Source: Streptomyces venezuelae
GTDB taxonomy: Bacteria > Actinomycetota > Actinomycetes > Streptomycetales > Streptomycetaceae
DNA length: 64,000 nt
Assembly (NCBI RefSeq): GCF_008642375.1
Contig: NZ_CP029194.1
Coordinates: 4,278,001-4,342,000, forward strand
Direction: 5' to 3'
In this document: positions 46,670-56,231 of the stretch, piece by piece
Numbering within the stretch: the stretch's first letter is position 1
Layout of the letters: the number at the start of each line of letters is the position of its first letter
Made by a program: the position numbers and the translations under genes
The notes under the pieces: generated by a model
Databases searched by the model: none
Seen by the model: only the letters and a program-made list of their open reading frames with translations
What the model was told of the DNA's origin: nothing

Positions 46670-46707
46670 GAAGAGGGTCCCCGAGGTGCTGCCCGGGGGC
46701 CCTCTTC
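46670..46707 (+). terminator. Terminator after ino1
   Basis: Stem GAAGAGGG-CCCCG pairing with CGGGG-CCCTCTTC, loop about 10 nt, 17 bp after the ino1 stop. Confidence 0.8.
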
Positions 46708-46726
46708 GTATGTGAGTCTTGCTGCC

Positions 46727-47986
46727 ATGTCCGTCGTACGTGATCTGCGCGTACTCCTGCGCCTGACGAACTTCCGCCGCCTGCTCGCCGTCCGGCTGCT
46801 CTCCCAGGGCGCCGACGGCGTCTACCAGGTGGCCCTGGCCACGTACGTCGTCTTCTCCCCCGAGAAGCAGACCTCACCCGCCGCCATCGCCTCAGCCATG
46901 GCCGTGCTCCTGCTCCCGTACTCGCTCGTCGGGCCCTTCGCCGGCGTCTTCCTCGACCGCTGGCAGCGCCGACAGGTCTTCCTGTACGGGAACCTCCTGC
47001 GGGCCCTGCTCGCCTGCGGGACCGCCGTACTCATCGTCGCCTCCGTCCCCGACTGGCTCTTCTACGCCTCTGCGCTCTCCGTCACGGCGGTCAACCGCTT
47101 CGTGCTAGCAGGGCTCTCGGCCGCGCTTCCCCGCGTCGTCGACGAGGAGCGGCTGGTCGTGGCGAACTCGCTCTCCCCCACGGTCGGCACCCTGGCCGCG
47201 ACCCTCGGGGGCGGTCTGGCCTTCGGCGTCCGGCTGCTCACCGACGAGTCCGACGCGGCGGTGGTGGCCTTCGGCGCCGCCCTCTACCTCCTGTCCGCCC
47301 TGGCCTCCCTGCGCATCCCAAGGGCACTCCTCGGACCCGATCAGGAGCTCGCTCCCCAGCGACTCACCTCGGCTCTGTCCTCCACGGCCAGAGGGCTGGT
47401 CGCGGGACTGCGGCACCTGGCCGAGCGACGGCCCGCCGCCAGGGCTCTGACCGCGGTGGCCCTGATGCGCTTCTGCTACGGCGCCCTGCTCGTCACCGTG
47501 CTGATGCTCAGCCGCTATGCCTGGAGCACCACGGAGTCCGAGGGGCTCGGTCTCCTCGGGATCGCCGTCGCCGCCTCGGGGGCGGGCTTCTTCGCGGCGG
47601 CCGTCCTCTCCCCCTGGGCAGTGGGACGGCTGGGGCCGTTCGGCTGGATGACCCTGTGTGCGGGGATCGCCGCCGTCCTGGAGCCGACGCTCGGCCTCTT
47701 CTTCGACCCCGTCCCCTTCCTCGTCGCCGCCTTCGTCCTCGGGCTCATCACCCAGGGGGCCAAGATCGCGACGGACACCGTCGTGCAGACGGCCGTGGAC
47801 GACGCCTACCGAGGCCGGGTGTTCGCCCTCTACGACGTGCTGTTCAACGTCGCGTTCGTGGCTGCGGCGGGAATCGCCGCGCTGATGCTGCCGGCGGACG
47901 GCCGATCACCGCTGTTGGTCATCCTGGTGGCTGCGATCTATGCGGCGATCGCGCTGGTGTTGCACAAGGAACGCGCCGAGGGGTGA
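46727..47986 (+). CDS. Major facilitator superfamily transporter
   Basis: A 419-residue MFS protein with about eleven or twelve membrane helices. The N-terminal half shows the loop 2-3 pattern GPFAGVFLDRWQRRQVFLYG (about residues 68-87), and the C-terminal half has GAKIATDTVVQTAVDDAYRG and LYDVLFNVAFVAAAG. It resembles the putative drug/enterobactin-export (EntS-like) MFS branch. The substrate is unknown. ATG 46727 lies in a context with no strong ribosome site; a GTG at 46712 is possible. It is followed by three parS sites. Confidence 0.88.
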   Translation: MSVVRDLRVLLRLTNFRRLLAVRLLSQGADGVYQVALATYVVFSPEKQTSPAAIASAMAVLLLPYSLVGPFAGVFLDRWQRRQVFLYGNLLRALLACGTAVLIVASVPDWLFYASALSVTAVNRFVLAGLSAALPRVVDEERLVVANSLSPTVGTLAATLGGGLAFGVRLLTDESDAAVVAFGAALYLLSALASLRIPRALLGPDQELAPQRLTSALSSTARGLVAGLRHLAERRPAARALTAVALMRFCYGALLVTVLMLSRYAWSTTESEGLGLLGIAVAASGAGFFAAAVLSPWAVGRLGPFGWMTLCAGIAAVLEPTLGLFFDPVPFLVAAFVLGLITQGAKIATDTVVQTAVDDAYRGRVFALYDVLFNVAFVAAAGIAALMLPADGRSPLLVILVAAIYAAIALVLHKERAEG

Positions 47987-47987
47987 T

Positions 47988-48001
47988 GTTTCACGTGAAA
48001 C
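47988..48001. promoter_or_regulatory. parS: parS site 5
   Basis: Perfect GTTTCACGTGAAAC, flanked by T and A so that 16 bp are palindromic. It overlaps nothing coding and starts 1 bp after the MFS stop. Confidence 0.93.
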
Positions 48002-48046
48002 ATCACCCCTCTACGACACGCTGCCTCGGGCGTCGATCAGGCGGGT

Positions 48047-48060
48047 GTTTCACGTGAAAC
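48047..48060. promoter_or_regulatory. parS: parS site 6
   Basis: Perfect GTTTCACGTGAAAC. Second of three sites within 92 bp. Confidence 0.93.
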
Positions 48061-48065
48061 GTGGG

Positions 48066-48079
48066 GTTTCACGTGAAAC
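48066..48079. promoter_or_regulatory. parS: parS site 7
   Basis: Perfect GTTTCACGTGAAAC, only 5 bp after site 6. Confidence 0.93.
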
Positions 48080-48103
48080 ATCGCTCTGATTTCCCGGCTC
48101 GAC

Positions 48104-49546
48104 TCAGCCGCGCGCGGCCCACCACTCCTTGAGTGCCGCGATCGCCTCGTCGTGCTCCATCGGCCCGTTCTCCAGCCGGAGCTCCAGCAGGAACTTGTAC
48201 GCCTGCCCGATGGCCGGACCGGGCCCGATGCCGAGGATCTCCTGGATCTGGTTGCCGTCCAGGTCAGGACGGATCGCGTCCAGCTCCTCCTGCTCCTGGA
48301 GCTGGGCGATGCGCTCCTCCAGGCCGTCATAGGTGCGGGAGAGAGCCGTCGCCTTGCGCTTGTTGCGCGTGGTGCAGTCCGAACGGGTCAGCTTGTGCAG
48401 CCGCGATAGCAGGGGTCCGGCGTCGCGGACATAGCGGCGCACCGCCGAGTCGGTCCACTCGCCGTCCCCGTATCCGTGGAAGCGGAGATGCAGCTCGACC
48501 AGCCGCGAGACGTCCTTGATCATCTCGTTGGAGTACTTCAGCGCGGTCATGCGCTTCTTGGTCATCTTCGCGCCCACCACCTCGTGGTGGTGGAAGGAGA
48601 CCCGTCCGTCCTTCTCGAAGCGACGGGTGCGCGGCTTGCCGATGTCGTGGAGCAGGGCCGCGAGGCGCAGCACCAGGTCGGGGCCGTCCTCCTCCAGGTC
48701 GATCGCCTGGTCGAGCACCGTCAGCGAGTGCTCGTAGACATCCTTGTGCCGGTGATGCTCGTCGCTCTCCAGGCGCAGCGCGGGCAGCTCGGGGATGACA
48801 TGGTCGGCGAGACCGGTGTCCACGAGCAGGCCGAGGCCCTTCCGGGGGTGGGCCGAGATCAGCAGCTTGTTGAGCTCTTCCCTGACCCGCTCGGCGGAGA
48901 CGATCTCGATCCGGCCAGACATCTCCCGCATCGCCGTGACGACCTCGGGTGCCACCTCGAAGTCCAGCTGGGCGGCGAACCGCGCGGCACGCATCATGCG
49001 CAGGGGGTCGTCGGAGAAGGACTCCTCGGGCGTTCCCGGCGTGCGCAGGACCCGGGCGGCCAGGTCCTCCAGGCCGCCGTACGGATCGATGAACTCCTTC
49101 TCGGGGAGTGCCACGGCCATGGCGTTGACGGTGAAGTCACGCCGGACGAGGTCCTGGCCGATGGAGTCGCCGTACGAGACCTCGGGCTTCCGGGAGGTCC
49201 GGTCGTACGCCTCGGAGCGGTACGTCGTGACCTCGATCTGGTAGCCGTCCTTCTGCGAGCCGACCGTCCCGAAGGCGATCCCGACCTCCCAGACGGAGTC
49301 GGCCCAGGGGCGGACGATCTTCAGGACGTCCTCGGGGCGGGCGTCCGTGGTGAAGTCCAGGTCGTTGCCGAGCCGGCCGAGCAGGGCATCCCTCACCGAG
49401 CCGCCGACCAGCGCGAGACTGAACCCGGCCTCCTGGAAACGGCGGGCAAGGTCGTCGGCGACAGGGGACACACGCAGCAGTTCGCTGACCGCGCGGTGTT
49501 GCACCTGGCTCAGTGCAGTCGGGGTGTCTTCGTTGGCGTTCGGCAC
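48104..49546 (-). CDS. CCA tRNA nucleotidyltransferase
   Basis: Adds or repairs the CCA end of tRNAs (class II-type nucleotidyltransferase; poly(A) polymerase is the alternative in this family). The 480-residue protein has the active site GGSVRDALLGRLGNDLDFTT (about residues 48-67), the RRDFTVNAMAV motif, and an HD domain LLHDIGKPRTRRF (about 285). GTG 49546 gives VPNANEDTPTALSQVQHRAV, matching the start I expect for Streptomyces; no ribosome site is obvious there. It is convergent with the MFS gene and divergent from the DUF6049-type gene. Confidence 0.92.
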   Translation of the reverse strand: MPNANEDTPTALSQVQHRAVSELLRVSPVADDLARRFQEAGFSLALVGGSVRDALLGRLGNDLDFTTDARPEDVLKIVRPWADSVWEVGIAFGTVGSQKDGYQIEVTTYRSEAYDRTSRKPEVSYGDSIGQDLVRRDFTVNAMAVALPEKEFIDPYGGLEDLAARVLRTPGTPEESFSDDPLRMMRAARFAAQLDFEVAPEVVTAMREMSGRIEIVSAERVREELNKLLISAHPRKGLGLLVDTGLADHVIPELPALRLESDEHHRHKDVYEHSLTVLDQAIDLEEDGPDLVLRLAALLHDIGKPRTRRFEKDGRVSFHHHEVVGAKMTKKRMTALKYSNEMIKDVSRLVELHLRFHGYGDGEWTDSAVRRYVRDAGPLLSRLHKLTRSDCTTRNKRKATALSRTYDGLEERIAQLQEQEELDAIRPDLDGNQIQEILGIGPGPAIGQAYKFLLELRLENGPMEHDEAIAALKEWWAARG

Positions 49547-49724
49547 AACAGAAAAGGGTACGTGCCCCGGTCCACCGCGGCGTCCCCGTTTTCCCTCGGG
49601 CCGGACACACGGGCCCATCGGCTGGAGCAGTCCCCGGCACTTGCCCCCGGCGTGCCTCGTTACCATGCCTGGACACAGCAACCGGGAACCATCGAAACCA
49701 CTGGCACCACAGACAACGACGAGG

Positions 49725-52121
49725 ATGGGCGAACGCGTGGGCGAGGCGGCAGACATTCAGGGAACCGGTCCCTCACCTGCCCGCCGATGGCTGCGGCGCA
49801 CCATCACGGTCGCCGTCGGCGCGCCGCTGCTCGCCGGACTCCTCCAGGCCCCGACCGCGACACCCGCGGACGCCGCCGAGGAAGCCGCCGTCTCCAAGAC
49901 CGTCGATGTGTCCCTCGACACGCTGTCCCCGACCGCGCCCGTGGAGGGTGACACGGTCACCGTCTCGGGGACGGTCACCAACCGGGGCAAGAAGACCATC
50001 ACCGACGCGACCGTGGACCTCCGGGTCGGCCCGATGATGACGAGCCGCAGCGAGATCGACCAGGCGTCGGACCGCACCGGCTACCGCGACGACAGCGACC
50101 CCGCCCCGCTCGACGAAGCCCCCACCGTCAAGATCCCCCGCCTCGGCGCCGGGCTCAGCGCGGACTTCTCCCTCTCGGTCCCGGTCTCCGAACTCGGTCT
50201 CGACGAGTCGGGCGTCTACCAGCTGGGCGTCTCGCTCACGGGCCAGACCTCGGACCGGCGCTACGACCGGGTCCTCGGCATCGAGCGGACCTTCCTGCCG
50301 TACCAGCCGGAAGCCACCGAGAAGAAGACCCAGCTCACCTACCTCTGGCCGCTGATCTCCTCGGCCCACGTCTCGGCGGAGACGGCCACGGACGATCAGC
50401 AGACCCCGGTCTTCGAGGACGATGCCCTGGCCGCCGAGCTGCGTCCGGGTGGCCGTCTCGAGCAGATGGTCTCGCTGGGCAAGGACCTGCCGGTGACCTG
50501 GGTGATCGACCCGGACCTGCTGGCCACCGTCGACGCCATGGCCAATGGCTACCGAGTGAAGGACGGCATCGCCCACGTGCCGGGCAAGAACGCGGCCGTG
50601 GCCGAGCAGTGGCTGAACGCGCTGGAGAAGGCGGTGCAGGGCCGCAAGATCGTCGCCCTGCCGTTCGCCGACCCCGACCTCGCTTCCCTCGCTCACCGCG
50701 GCAAGGACGTCCCGGGCTCCCTGGGCCACCTCCAGTCGGCGACCTCGCTCGCGGCGACGACCGTCGAGACCGTCCTCCACGTCCAGCCGTCCACCGACTT
50801 CTCCTGGCCCGTGGAAGGAGCGGTCGACCCCTCGATCGTGGCCGTCGCCACCTCGGCCGGCGCCAACAAGGTGATCGCCCGCAGCGACAGCGTCCGCGAC
50901 GACCTCTCGTACACGCCGACGGCGGCCCGTCCCCTCGGCAACGGCAGCACGACGGCCGTCGTGACCGACCAGCTGCTGTCCACCGCCTTCGAGGGCGACA
51001 TGGTCCGCACGGAGACCTCCACCCTCGCGGTCCAGGAGTTCCTCGCGCAGTCGCTCGCGATCACCCTGGAACAGCCGGAGCAGCAGCGCAGCGTCGTGGT
51101 CGCCCCGCAGCGGGTACCGAGCGTCTCCCAGGCGCAGACGATGGCGGCCGCCCTGCGGGGCCTCTCCGCCCAGCGCTGGAGCCATCCGATCGACCTCCAG
51201 GCGGCTGCCGCGGCCAAGCCCGACCCGAACGCCTCCACCGCGGTGCCCAGCGGCTCCCGGTACCCGAAGCAGCTGCGCGACCGGGAACTGCCCGTCCAGA
51301 CCTTCCGCGACATGAAGACCACCCGCGACGAGCTGGACGACTTCAAGATCGTCCTGACGCTCCCGGACCGTGTCGTGACCCCGTTCGGCAACGCGATCAA
51401 CCGCGAGATGTCCACCTCCTGGCGCGGTCAAGCCAGGGCGGCCGCCGTCTACCGGAACGACGTCCTGCAGTACCTGCAGGACCTCACCGAGGGCATCCAG
51501 CTGGTCGACAAGTCGGACCTCACCCTGTCCGGGCGCAGCGCGACGATTCCCGTGACCGTCCAGAACAAGCTGCTGCAAGGCGTGGACGACCTGGTCCTGC
51601 GCCTCACCTCGGGCAACGGAAACCGGCTGGAGCTGAACGGCGGGCGATACGCCGAGCTCCCCGTGAAGATCAACGCCGGGCACAGCCAGTCGGTGAAGTT
51701 CGAGGCGTCGGCCAACGTCAACGGCCAGGTCCCGATGACGGCCCAGCTCTACACCGCGGACGGCACCCCGTACGGGCAGCCGATGACCTTCAACGTCAAG
51801 GTCTCCGAGATCACCGCCACGGTGATGCTCGTGATCGCCGGCGGTGTGTTGCTCCTCGTCCTCGCAGGCGTCCGGATGTACAGCCAGCGCAAGCGGGTCG
51901 CGGCCAGGAAGGCGGAGACCGAAGCCGAGGAGACCGAAGCCGAGGAATCATCCGAGGCTGAGGAATCCGAGGCCGGAGGATCCGAGGCGGGCACGGAGAC
52001 GGATCCCGAGGACACCGGGGACGCCGCGGACGGCGAACCCGAGCAGCCGAGTGACCCGACACCGGACACCGTGTCCGAAAGCGGTGACCCGTCGGGCCCG
52101 GGTGAGAAAGTGGACCGTTGA
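49725..52121 (+). CDS. DUF6049-type secreted/membrane-anchored protein
   Basis: A 798-residue protein (794 if GTG 49737 is used) that I assign to the DUF6049 family found next to murJ in actinobacteria. It has an N-terminal signal or anchor (RRTITVAVGAPLLAGLLQAP, residues about 25-45), a large extracytoplasmic part with an N-terminal Ig-like domain (VEGDTVTVSGTVTNRGKKTI), a middle region with VTWVIDPDLLATVDAM, and a beta-rich domain near residues 560-680. A single membrane helix (ITATVMLVIAGGVLLLVLAG, about 695-715) is followed by a highly acidic cytoplasmic tail. Function unknown; the neighbours point to cell-wall work. Confidence 0.8.
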   Translation: MGERVGEAADIQGTGPSPARRWLRRTITVAVGAPLLAGLLQAPTATPADAAEEAAVSKTVDVSLDTLSPTAPVEGDTVTVSGTVTNRGKKTITDATVDLRVGPMMTSRSEIDQASDRTGYRDDSDPAPLDEAPTVKIPRLGAGLSADFSLSVPVSELGLDESGVYQLGVSLTGQTSDRRYDRVLGIERTFLPYQPEATEKKTQLTYLWPLISSAHVSAETATDDQQTPVFEDDALAAELRPGGRLEQMVSLGKDLPVTWVIDPDLLATVDAMANGYRVKDGIAHVPGKNAAVAEQWLNALEKAVQGRKIVALPFADPDLASLAHRGKDVPGSLGHLQSATSLAATTVETVLHVQPSTDFSWPVEGAVDPSIVAVATSAGANKVIARSDSVRDDLSYTPTAARPLGNGSTTAVVTDQLLSTAFEGDMVRTETSTLAVQEFLAQSLAITLEQPEQQRSVVVAPQRVPSVSQAQTMAAALRGLSAQRWSHPIDLQAAAAAKPDPNASTAVPSGSRYPKQLRDRELPVQTFRDMKTTRDELDDFKIVLTLPDRVVTPFGNAINREMSTSWRGQARAAAVYRNDVLQYLQDLTEGIQLVDKSDLTLSGRSATIPVTVQNKLLQGVDDLVLRLTSGNGNRLELNGGRYAELPVKINAGHSQSVKFEASANVNGQVPMTAQLYTADGTPYGQPMTFNVKVSEITATVMLVIAGGVLLLVLAGVRMYSQRKRVAARKAETEAEETEAEESSEAEESEAGGSEAGTETDPEDTGDAADGEPEQPSDPTPDTVSESGDPSGPGEKVDR

Positions 52122-52166
52122 GCGATGTCGTGGCCGGTCGGCCGGGGACGATGAGGTGGGGTAACC

Positions 52167-54398
52167 ATGAACGCGCCGTACGACGGTGACCGCGGCCAGG
52201 GCGCGGGCGGCACCGCGCCGTCCGGTGGGACGCCCGCGGCACCCCCCGGTTCCGGGTACCCACCGGTGCCTCCCTCGGCTCAGCAGGGCGTCCCCGACCC
52301 GCACGGGCAGGATCCCTACGCGCAGAATCCGTACGCCCAGGACCCCTACGTCCAGGACGCCTTCACCCACGACCCGTACCGTGCCCAGGATCTCTCCGCG
52401 CAGGACCCGGTGACCGAGGCGCTCTACGACCGCGCCGCGCACCCGCCGCCCCCGCCCGGCACCTACCAGGAGCCCCAGCCGCTCTACCAGCAGCCCGCCG
52501 CGCCCCACCACGCCCCGGACCCCCGCGTGTGGGCGCAGACCCCGGCGCCCGAGCCCGACGGCCCCTCGCGTCACCTGCCGTACGGCGACGACGCCCGCAC
52601 GGTGCAGTTCACCGGAGTCGACGACCTGGTCACCCGCGCCGGCGAGGAGCAGCCCGAGCCGGACGCGTTCGCGCACCTCTACCGGGACCAGCAGACGCCC
52701 GGCCAGGTGCCCCCGCCCGCCTCGGAGCCGGACCCCATGCCCGTTCCCGCCCCCGCACCGAAGAAGTCCGGCCGCGCCTCCGGGCTGCTCAAGTCGAGCG
52801 CCGTGATGGCCGCCGGCACCCTGGTCTCCCGGCTCACCGGCTTCGTCCGCAGCCTGGTGATCACCGGTGCGCTCGGCGCGGCACTGCTCGGTGACACCTT
52901 CACCATCGCGTACACCCTGCCGACGATGATCTACATCCTCACCGTCGGCGGCGGCCTCAACTCGGTCTTCGTGCCCCAGCTCGTCCGCTCCATGAAGAAC
53001 GACGAGGACGGCGGCGAAGCCTATGCCAACCGCCTGCTCACGCTCGTGATGGTGGCACTCGGCCTGATCGTGGTGGCGGCGGTCCTCGCCGCACCGCTGC
53101 TGGTCCGGCTGATGTCTAACACGATCGCCGACGACGCCGCGGCCAACAGCGTGGCCGTCACCTTCGCCCGCTACTGCCTGCCCACGATCTTCTTCATGGG
53201 TGTGCACGTGGTGATGGGTCAGATCCTCAACGCCCGTGGCAAGTTCGGCGCGATGATGTGGACGCCGGTCCTCAACAACATCGTCATGATCGTCACGTTC
53301 GGCCTGTTCATCTGGGTCTACGGCACTTCCGCCGAGTCCCACATGGGCGTCCAGACCATTCCCGACGAGGGCATCCGCCTGCTGGGCATCGGCACCCTCC
53401 TCGGGCTCGTCGTGCAGGCCCTGGCGATGATCCCGTACCTCCGCGAGACGGGCTTCCGCTTCCGGCCCCGCTTCGACTGGAAGGGCCACGGGCTCGGCAA
53501 GACGGTCAAGCTCGCCAAGTGGACGGTCCTGTTCGTCCTCGCCAACCAGGCGGGCGTCCTGGTCGTCACCCAGCTCGCCACCGCCGCCGGTCAGGAGTCG
53601 GGGAAGAACGGCGCCGGCTTCCTCGCCTACTCCAACGCCCAGCTGATCTGGGGCATGCCGCAGGCCATCATCACCGTCTCCGTCATGGCCGCGCTGCTGC
53701 CGCGGATCTCCCGCGCCGCCCACGACAACGACCCGGGCGCCGTCCGCGACGACATCTCGCAGGGCCTGCGCAACTCGGCCGTCGCGATCGTCCCGGTCTC
53801 CTTCGCCTTCCTGGCCCTCGGCGTCCCGATGTGCACCCTGCTCTACGCCTCCAGCGGCGTCGAGGCCGCCCAGGGCATGGGCTTCATCCTGATGGCCTTC
53901 GGACTCGGCCTGATCCCCTACTCCGTCCAGTACGTCGTGCTCCGCGGCTTCTACGCCTACGAGGACACCCGGACGCCCTTCTACAACACGGTCATCGTCG
54001 CCGCCGTGAACGCGGCCGCCTCCGCCCTCTGTTACGTCCTCCTGCCCGCGCAGTGGGCCGTCGTGGGCATGGCCGGCGCCTACGGGCTCGCCTACTCCGT
54101 CGGTGTCGGCATCGCGTGGCGCCGCCTGAGCAAGCGCCTCGGCGGCGACCTGGACGGCACCCAGGTGATGCGGACCTACGCTCGACTCTGCATGGCCTCC
54201 GTGCCCGCGGCGATCGTGGCCGGTGCCGTCGGCTTCGGGCTGCTGAAGCTCCTGGGCGAAGGTGCCCTGGGCTCCCTCGTCGCCCTGCTCGTCGGCGGAG
54301 CCGTCCTCCTGGGTGTCTTCTTCGTCGCGGCCAAGCGCATGCGGATCACGGAGCTGAACACCCTGGTCGGCATGGTGCGGGGACGCCTGGGACGCTGA
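52167..54398 (+). CDS. murJ: Lipid II flippase MurJ (MviN) with long disordered N-terminus
   Basis: Moves the peptidoglycan precursor lipid II across the membrane. The 743-residue protein has an unusual 200-residue cytoplasmic N-terminus full of Pro, Asp, Gln and Tyr (DPYAQNPYAQDPYVQDAF-like repeats). About fourteen helices follow: SSAVMAAGTLVSRLTGFVRS opens the MVF-fold and MNAGAG-like core, ILNARGKFGAMMWTPVLNNI and FYAYEDTRTPFYNTVIVAAV are typical MurJ segments. ATG 52167 has GGTGGGG upstream. It is followed after 116 bp by a pseudokinase gene that is fused to MurJ in mycobacteria. Confidence 0.94.
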   Translation: MNAPYDGDRGQGAGGTAPSGGTPAAPPGSGYPPVPPSAQQGVPDPHGQDPYAQNPYAQDPYVQDAFTHDPYRAQDLSAQDPVTEALYDRAAHPPPPPGTYQEPQPLYQQPAAPHHAPDPRVWAQTPAPEPDGPSRHLPYGDDARTVQFTGVDDLVTRAGEEQPEPDAFAHLYRDQQTPGQVPPPASEPDPMPVPAPAPKKSGRASGLLKSSAVMAAGTLVSRLTGFVRSLVITGALGAALLGDTFTIAYTLPTMIYILTVGGGLNSVFVPQLVRSMKNDEDGGEAYANRLLTLVMVALGLIVVAAVLAAPLLVRLMSNTIADDAAANSVAVTFARYCLPTIFFMGVHVVMGQILNARGKFGAMMWTPVLNNIVMIVTFGLFIWVYGTSAESHMGVQTIPDEGIRLLGIGTLLGLVVQALAMIPYLRETGFRFRPRFDWKGHGLGKTVKLAKWTVLFVLANQAGVLVVTQLATAAGQESGKNGAGFLAYSNAQLIWGMPQAIITVSVMAALLPRISRAAHDNDPGAVRDDISQGLRNSAVAIVPVSFAFLALGVPMCTLLYASSGVEAAQGMGFILMAFGLGLIPYSVQYVVLRGFYAYEDTRTPFYNTVIVAAVNAAASALCYVLLPAQWAVVGMAGAYGLAYSVGVGIAWRRLSKRLGGDLDGTQVMRTYARLCMASVPAAIVAGAVGFGLLKLLGEGALGSLVALLVGGAVLLGVFFVAAKRMRITELNTLVGMVRGRLGR

Positions 54399-54514
54399 AT
54401 CGACGTCCCCGCACAACCATCGGCGGGGACCGCGTGTCGTGCATAGCGTCGGACTGTGGGCACAATTGGCTTGGCTGTTGGAAGTGGCGCAACGGATGGG
54501 GAGGCAGGACGACG

Positions 54515-56206
54515 GTGGCGGAACGTAGCACGGCCGCCGTCGACGTGGCCGACAGCGGTGACGACCCGCTGACCGCCAAGGCGGACAAGGCCGCGACCGA
54601 CGGGGTGGCGACAACGCAGAAGATGGCGGAGAAGACCGCCGAGGCCACGGAAAGCAAGGCGGTCGAACGACAGAGCGGCGAACAGCCTTCCATCACGGCA
54701 CCGGAACTGCACAGTGGCCACAAGCTGGCCAGACGGTACCGACTGGAGGAGTGCGTCACTCGTCTGGACGGCTTCAGCAGTTGGCGTGCCGTCGACGAGA
54801 AGCTGCGCCGTGCCGTCGGGGTCCACCTGCTGCCGGCGGACCACCCCCGGGCCCGCTCCGTCCTGGCGGCGGCCCGTTCCGCGGCGCTGCTCGGCGACCC
54901 CCGGTTCGTCCAAGTCCTCGACGCCGTCGAGGAGAACGACCTCGTGTACGTCGTGCACGAGTGGCTGCCCGACTCGACCGAGCTGACCGCGCTGCTCGCG
55001 ACCGGCCCGATGGAGGCGCACGACGCCTACCAGCTCGTCAGCCAGGTCTCGCAGGCCATGGCCGCCGCCCACCGCGAAGGTCTCGCGCACCTCCGGCTCA
55101 CCCCGAGCGCCGTCCTGCGCAGCTCCACCGGCCAGTACCGGATCCGCGGCCTCGCCGTGAACGCCGCCCTGCGCGGCATCACCGCCGAGCGCCCCCAGCT
55201 CACCGACACCGAGGCCATCGGCGCCCTGCTGTACGCCGCCCTCACCCAGCGCTGGCCCTACGACAGCGACGCCTACGGGCTCTCCGGCCTTCCCAAGGGC
55301 GTGGGGCTCCTCTCACCCGACCAGGTAAGGGCCGGGGTCCACCGCGGCCTCGCCGAGATCGCCATGCGCGCCCTCGCCAACGACGGCGCCACGGCCTCCC
55401 GTCAGGACCGGCCCTGCACCACCCCGGACGAGCTCGCCAAGGCCGTCGCGGCGATGCCCCGCGTGAAGCCGCCGGAGCCGGTGTTCCCCACCCCGACCGA
55501 CTACCAGCGCACGACGTACCAGCAGGGCACGTACGGCCGCCCGCAGGCACGTCCCGTCGCCGCCACCCAGCCGGTCATCGCGCCTCCGGCCCCGCTCCAG
55601 AGCCGTACCGGCACGGCACTGAAGTGGGCCGTCTCGGCCCTCCTGATCGCCGCTCTGGGCCTGGGCAGCTGGCAGATCGCCGACCGGCTCCTCGCCAACG
55701 AGCCGACCACCAAGACGCCGGTCACATCCCCCACGGTCGACGAGAAGCCCGAGCCGCCCAAGCCGATCTCCATCGTGTCCGCCCAGGACTTCGACCCGGC
55801 CCCGCAGGGCAACGGCACGGAGAACCCCCAGGCCATACAGCTCGCCTACGACGGCGACCCCAACACCTACTGGCACACCGTGAACTACTACGGTTCCGAC
55901 TTCGCCAACCTGAAAACCGGGGTCGGCCTGGTCCTCGACCTGGGCACGGCGAAGGAGATCAGCTCGGTCGAGCTGTCGTTCGTGGGCCAGACCTCGGTGG
56001 AGCTCCGCACCGCACCCTCCGACGCTTCGTCGACGCCGTCCATGGCCGACGGGTTCACGACGCAGGCGGAAGGCTCGGGCAGCAACGTGACACTGAAGCC
56101 CACCAAGCCGGTCACGACCCGCTACGTTCTGGTCTGGCTGACGGAACTCCCTGCCAACGACGGAGGCTTCCGGGGCAAGCTGTCCGAGATCAAGATCTTG
56201 GGCTGA
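54515..56206 (+). CDS. Membrane pseudokinase linked to MurJ
   Basis: A 563-residue protein: disordered N-terminus (1-65), kinase-like domain (about 66-310), proline-rich linker, one membrane helix (about 369-390) and an extracellular domain with NTYWHTVNYYGSDFANLKTG, resembling a discoidin/carbohydrate-binding fold. The kinase-like domain lacks the catalytic signatures: where HRDLKPxN is expected it has HREGLAHLRLTPSAVL, where DFG is expected it has RIRGLAVNA, and no VAIK lysine is seen, so it should be inactive. In M. tuberculosis the same parts are fused to MviN and recruit FhaA after phosphorylation by PknB; a similar regulatory role is inferred. GTG 54515 follows GGGGAGGCAGG. Confidence 0.88.
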   Translation: MAERSTAAVDVADSGDDPLTAKADKAATDGVATTQKMAEKTAEATESKAVERQSGEQPSITAPELHSGHKLARRYRLEECVTRLDGFSSWRAVDEKLRRAVGVHLLPADHPRARSVLAAARSAALLGDPRFVQVLDAVEENDLVYVVHEWLPDSTELTALLATGPMEAHDAYQLVSQVSQAMAAAHREGLAHLRLTPSAVLRSSTGQYRIRGLAVNAALRGITAERPQLTDTEAIGALLYAALTQRWPYDSDAYGLSGLPKGVGLLSPDQVRAGVHRGLAEIAMRALANDGATASRQDRPCTTPDELAKAVAAMPRVKPPEPVFPTPTDYQRTTYQQGTYGRPQARPVAATQPVIAPPAPLQSRTGTALKWAVSALLIAALGLGSWQIADRLLANEPTTKTPVTSPTVDEKPEPPKPISIVSAQDFDPAPQGNGTENPQAIQLAYDGDPNTYWHTVNYYGSDFANLKTGVGLVLDLGTAKEISSVELSFVGQTSVELRTAPSDASSTPSMADGFTTQAEGSGSNVTLKPTKPVTTRYVLVWLTELPANDGGFRGKLSEIKILG

Positions 56207-56231
56207 CCACCGCACGGGGAGGGGCTCACCA

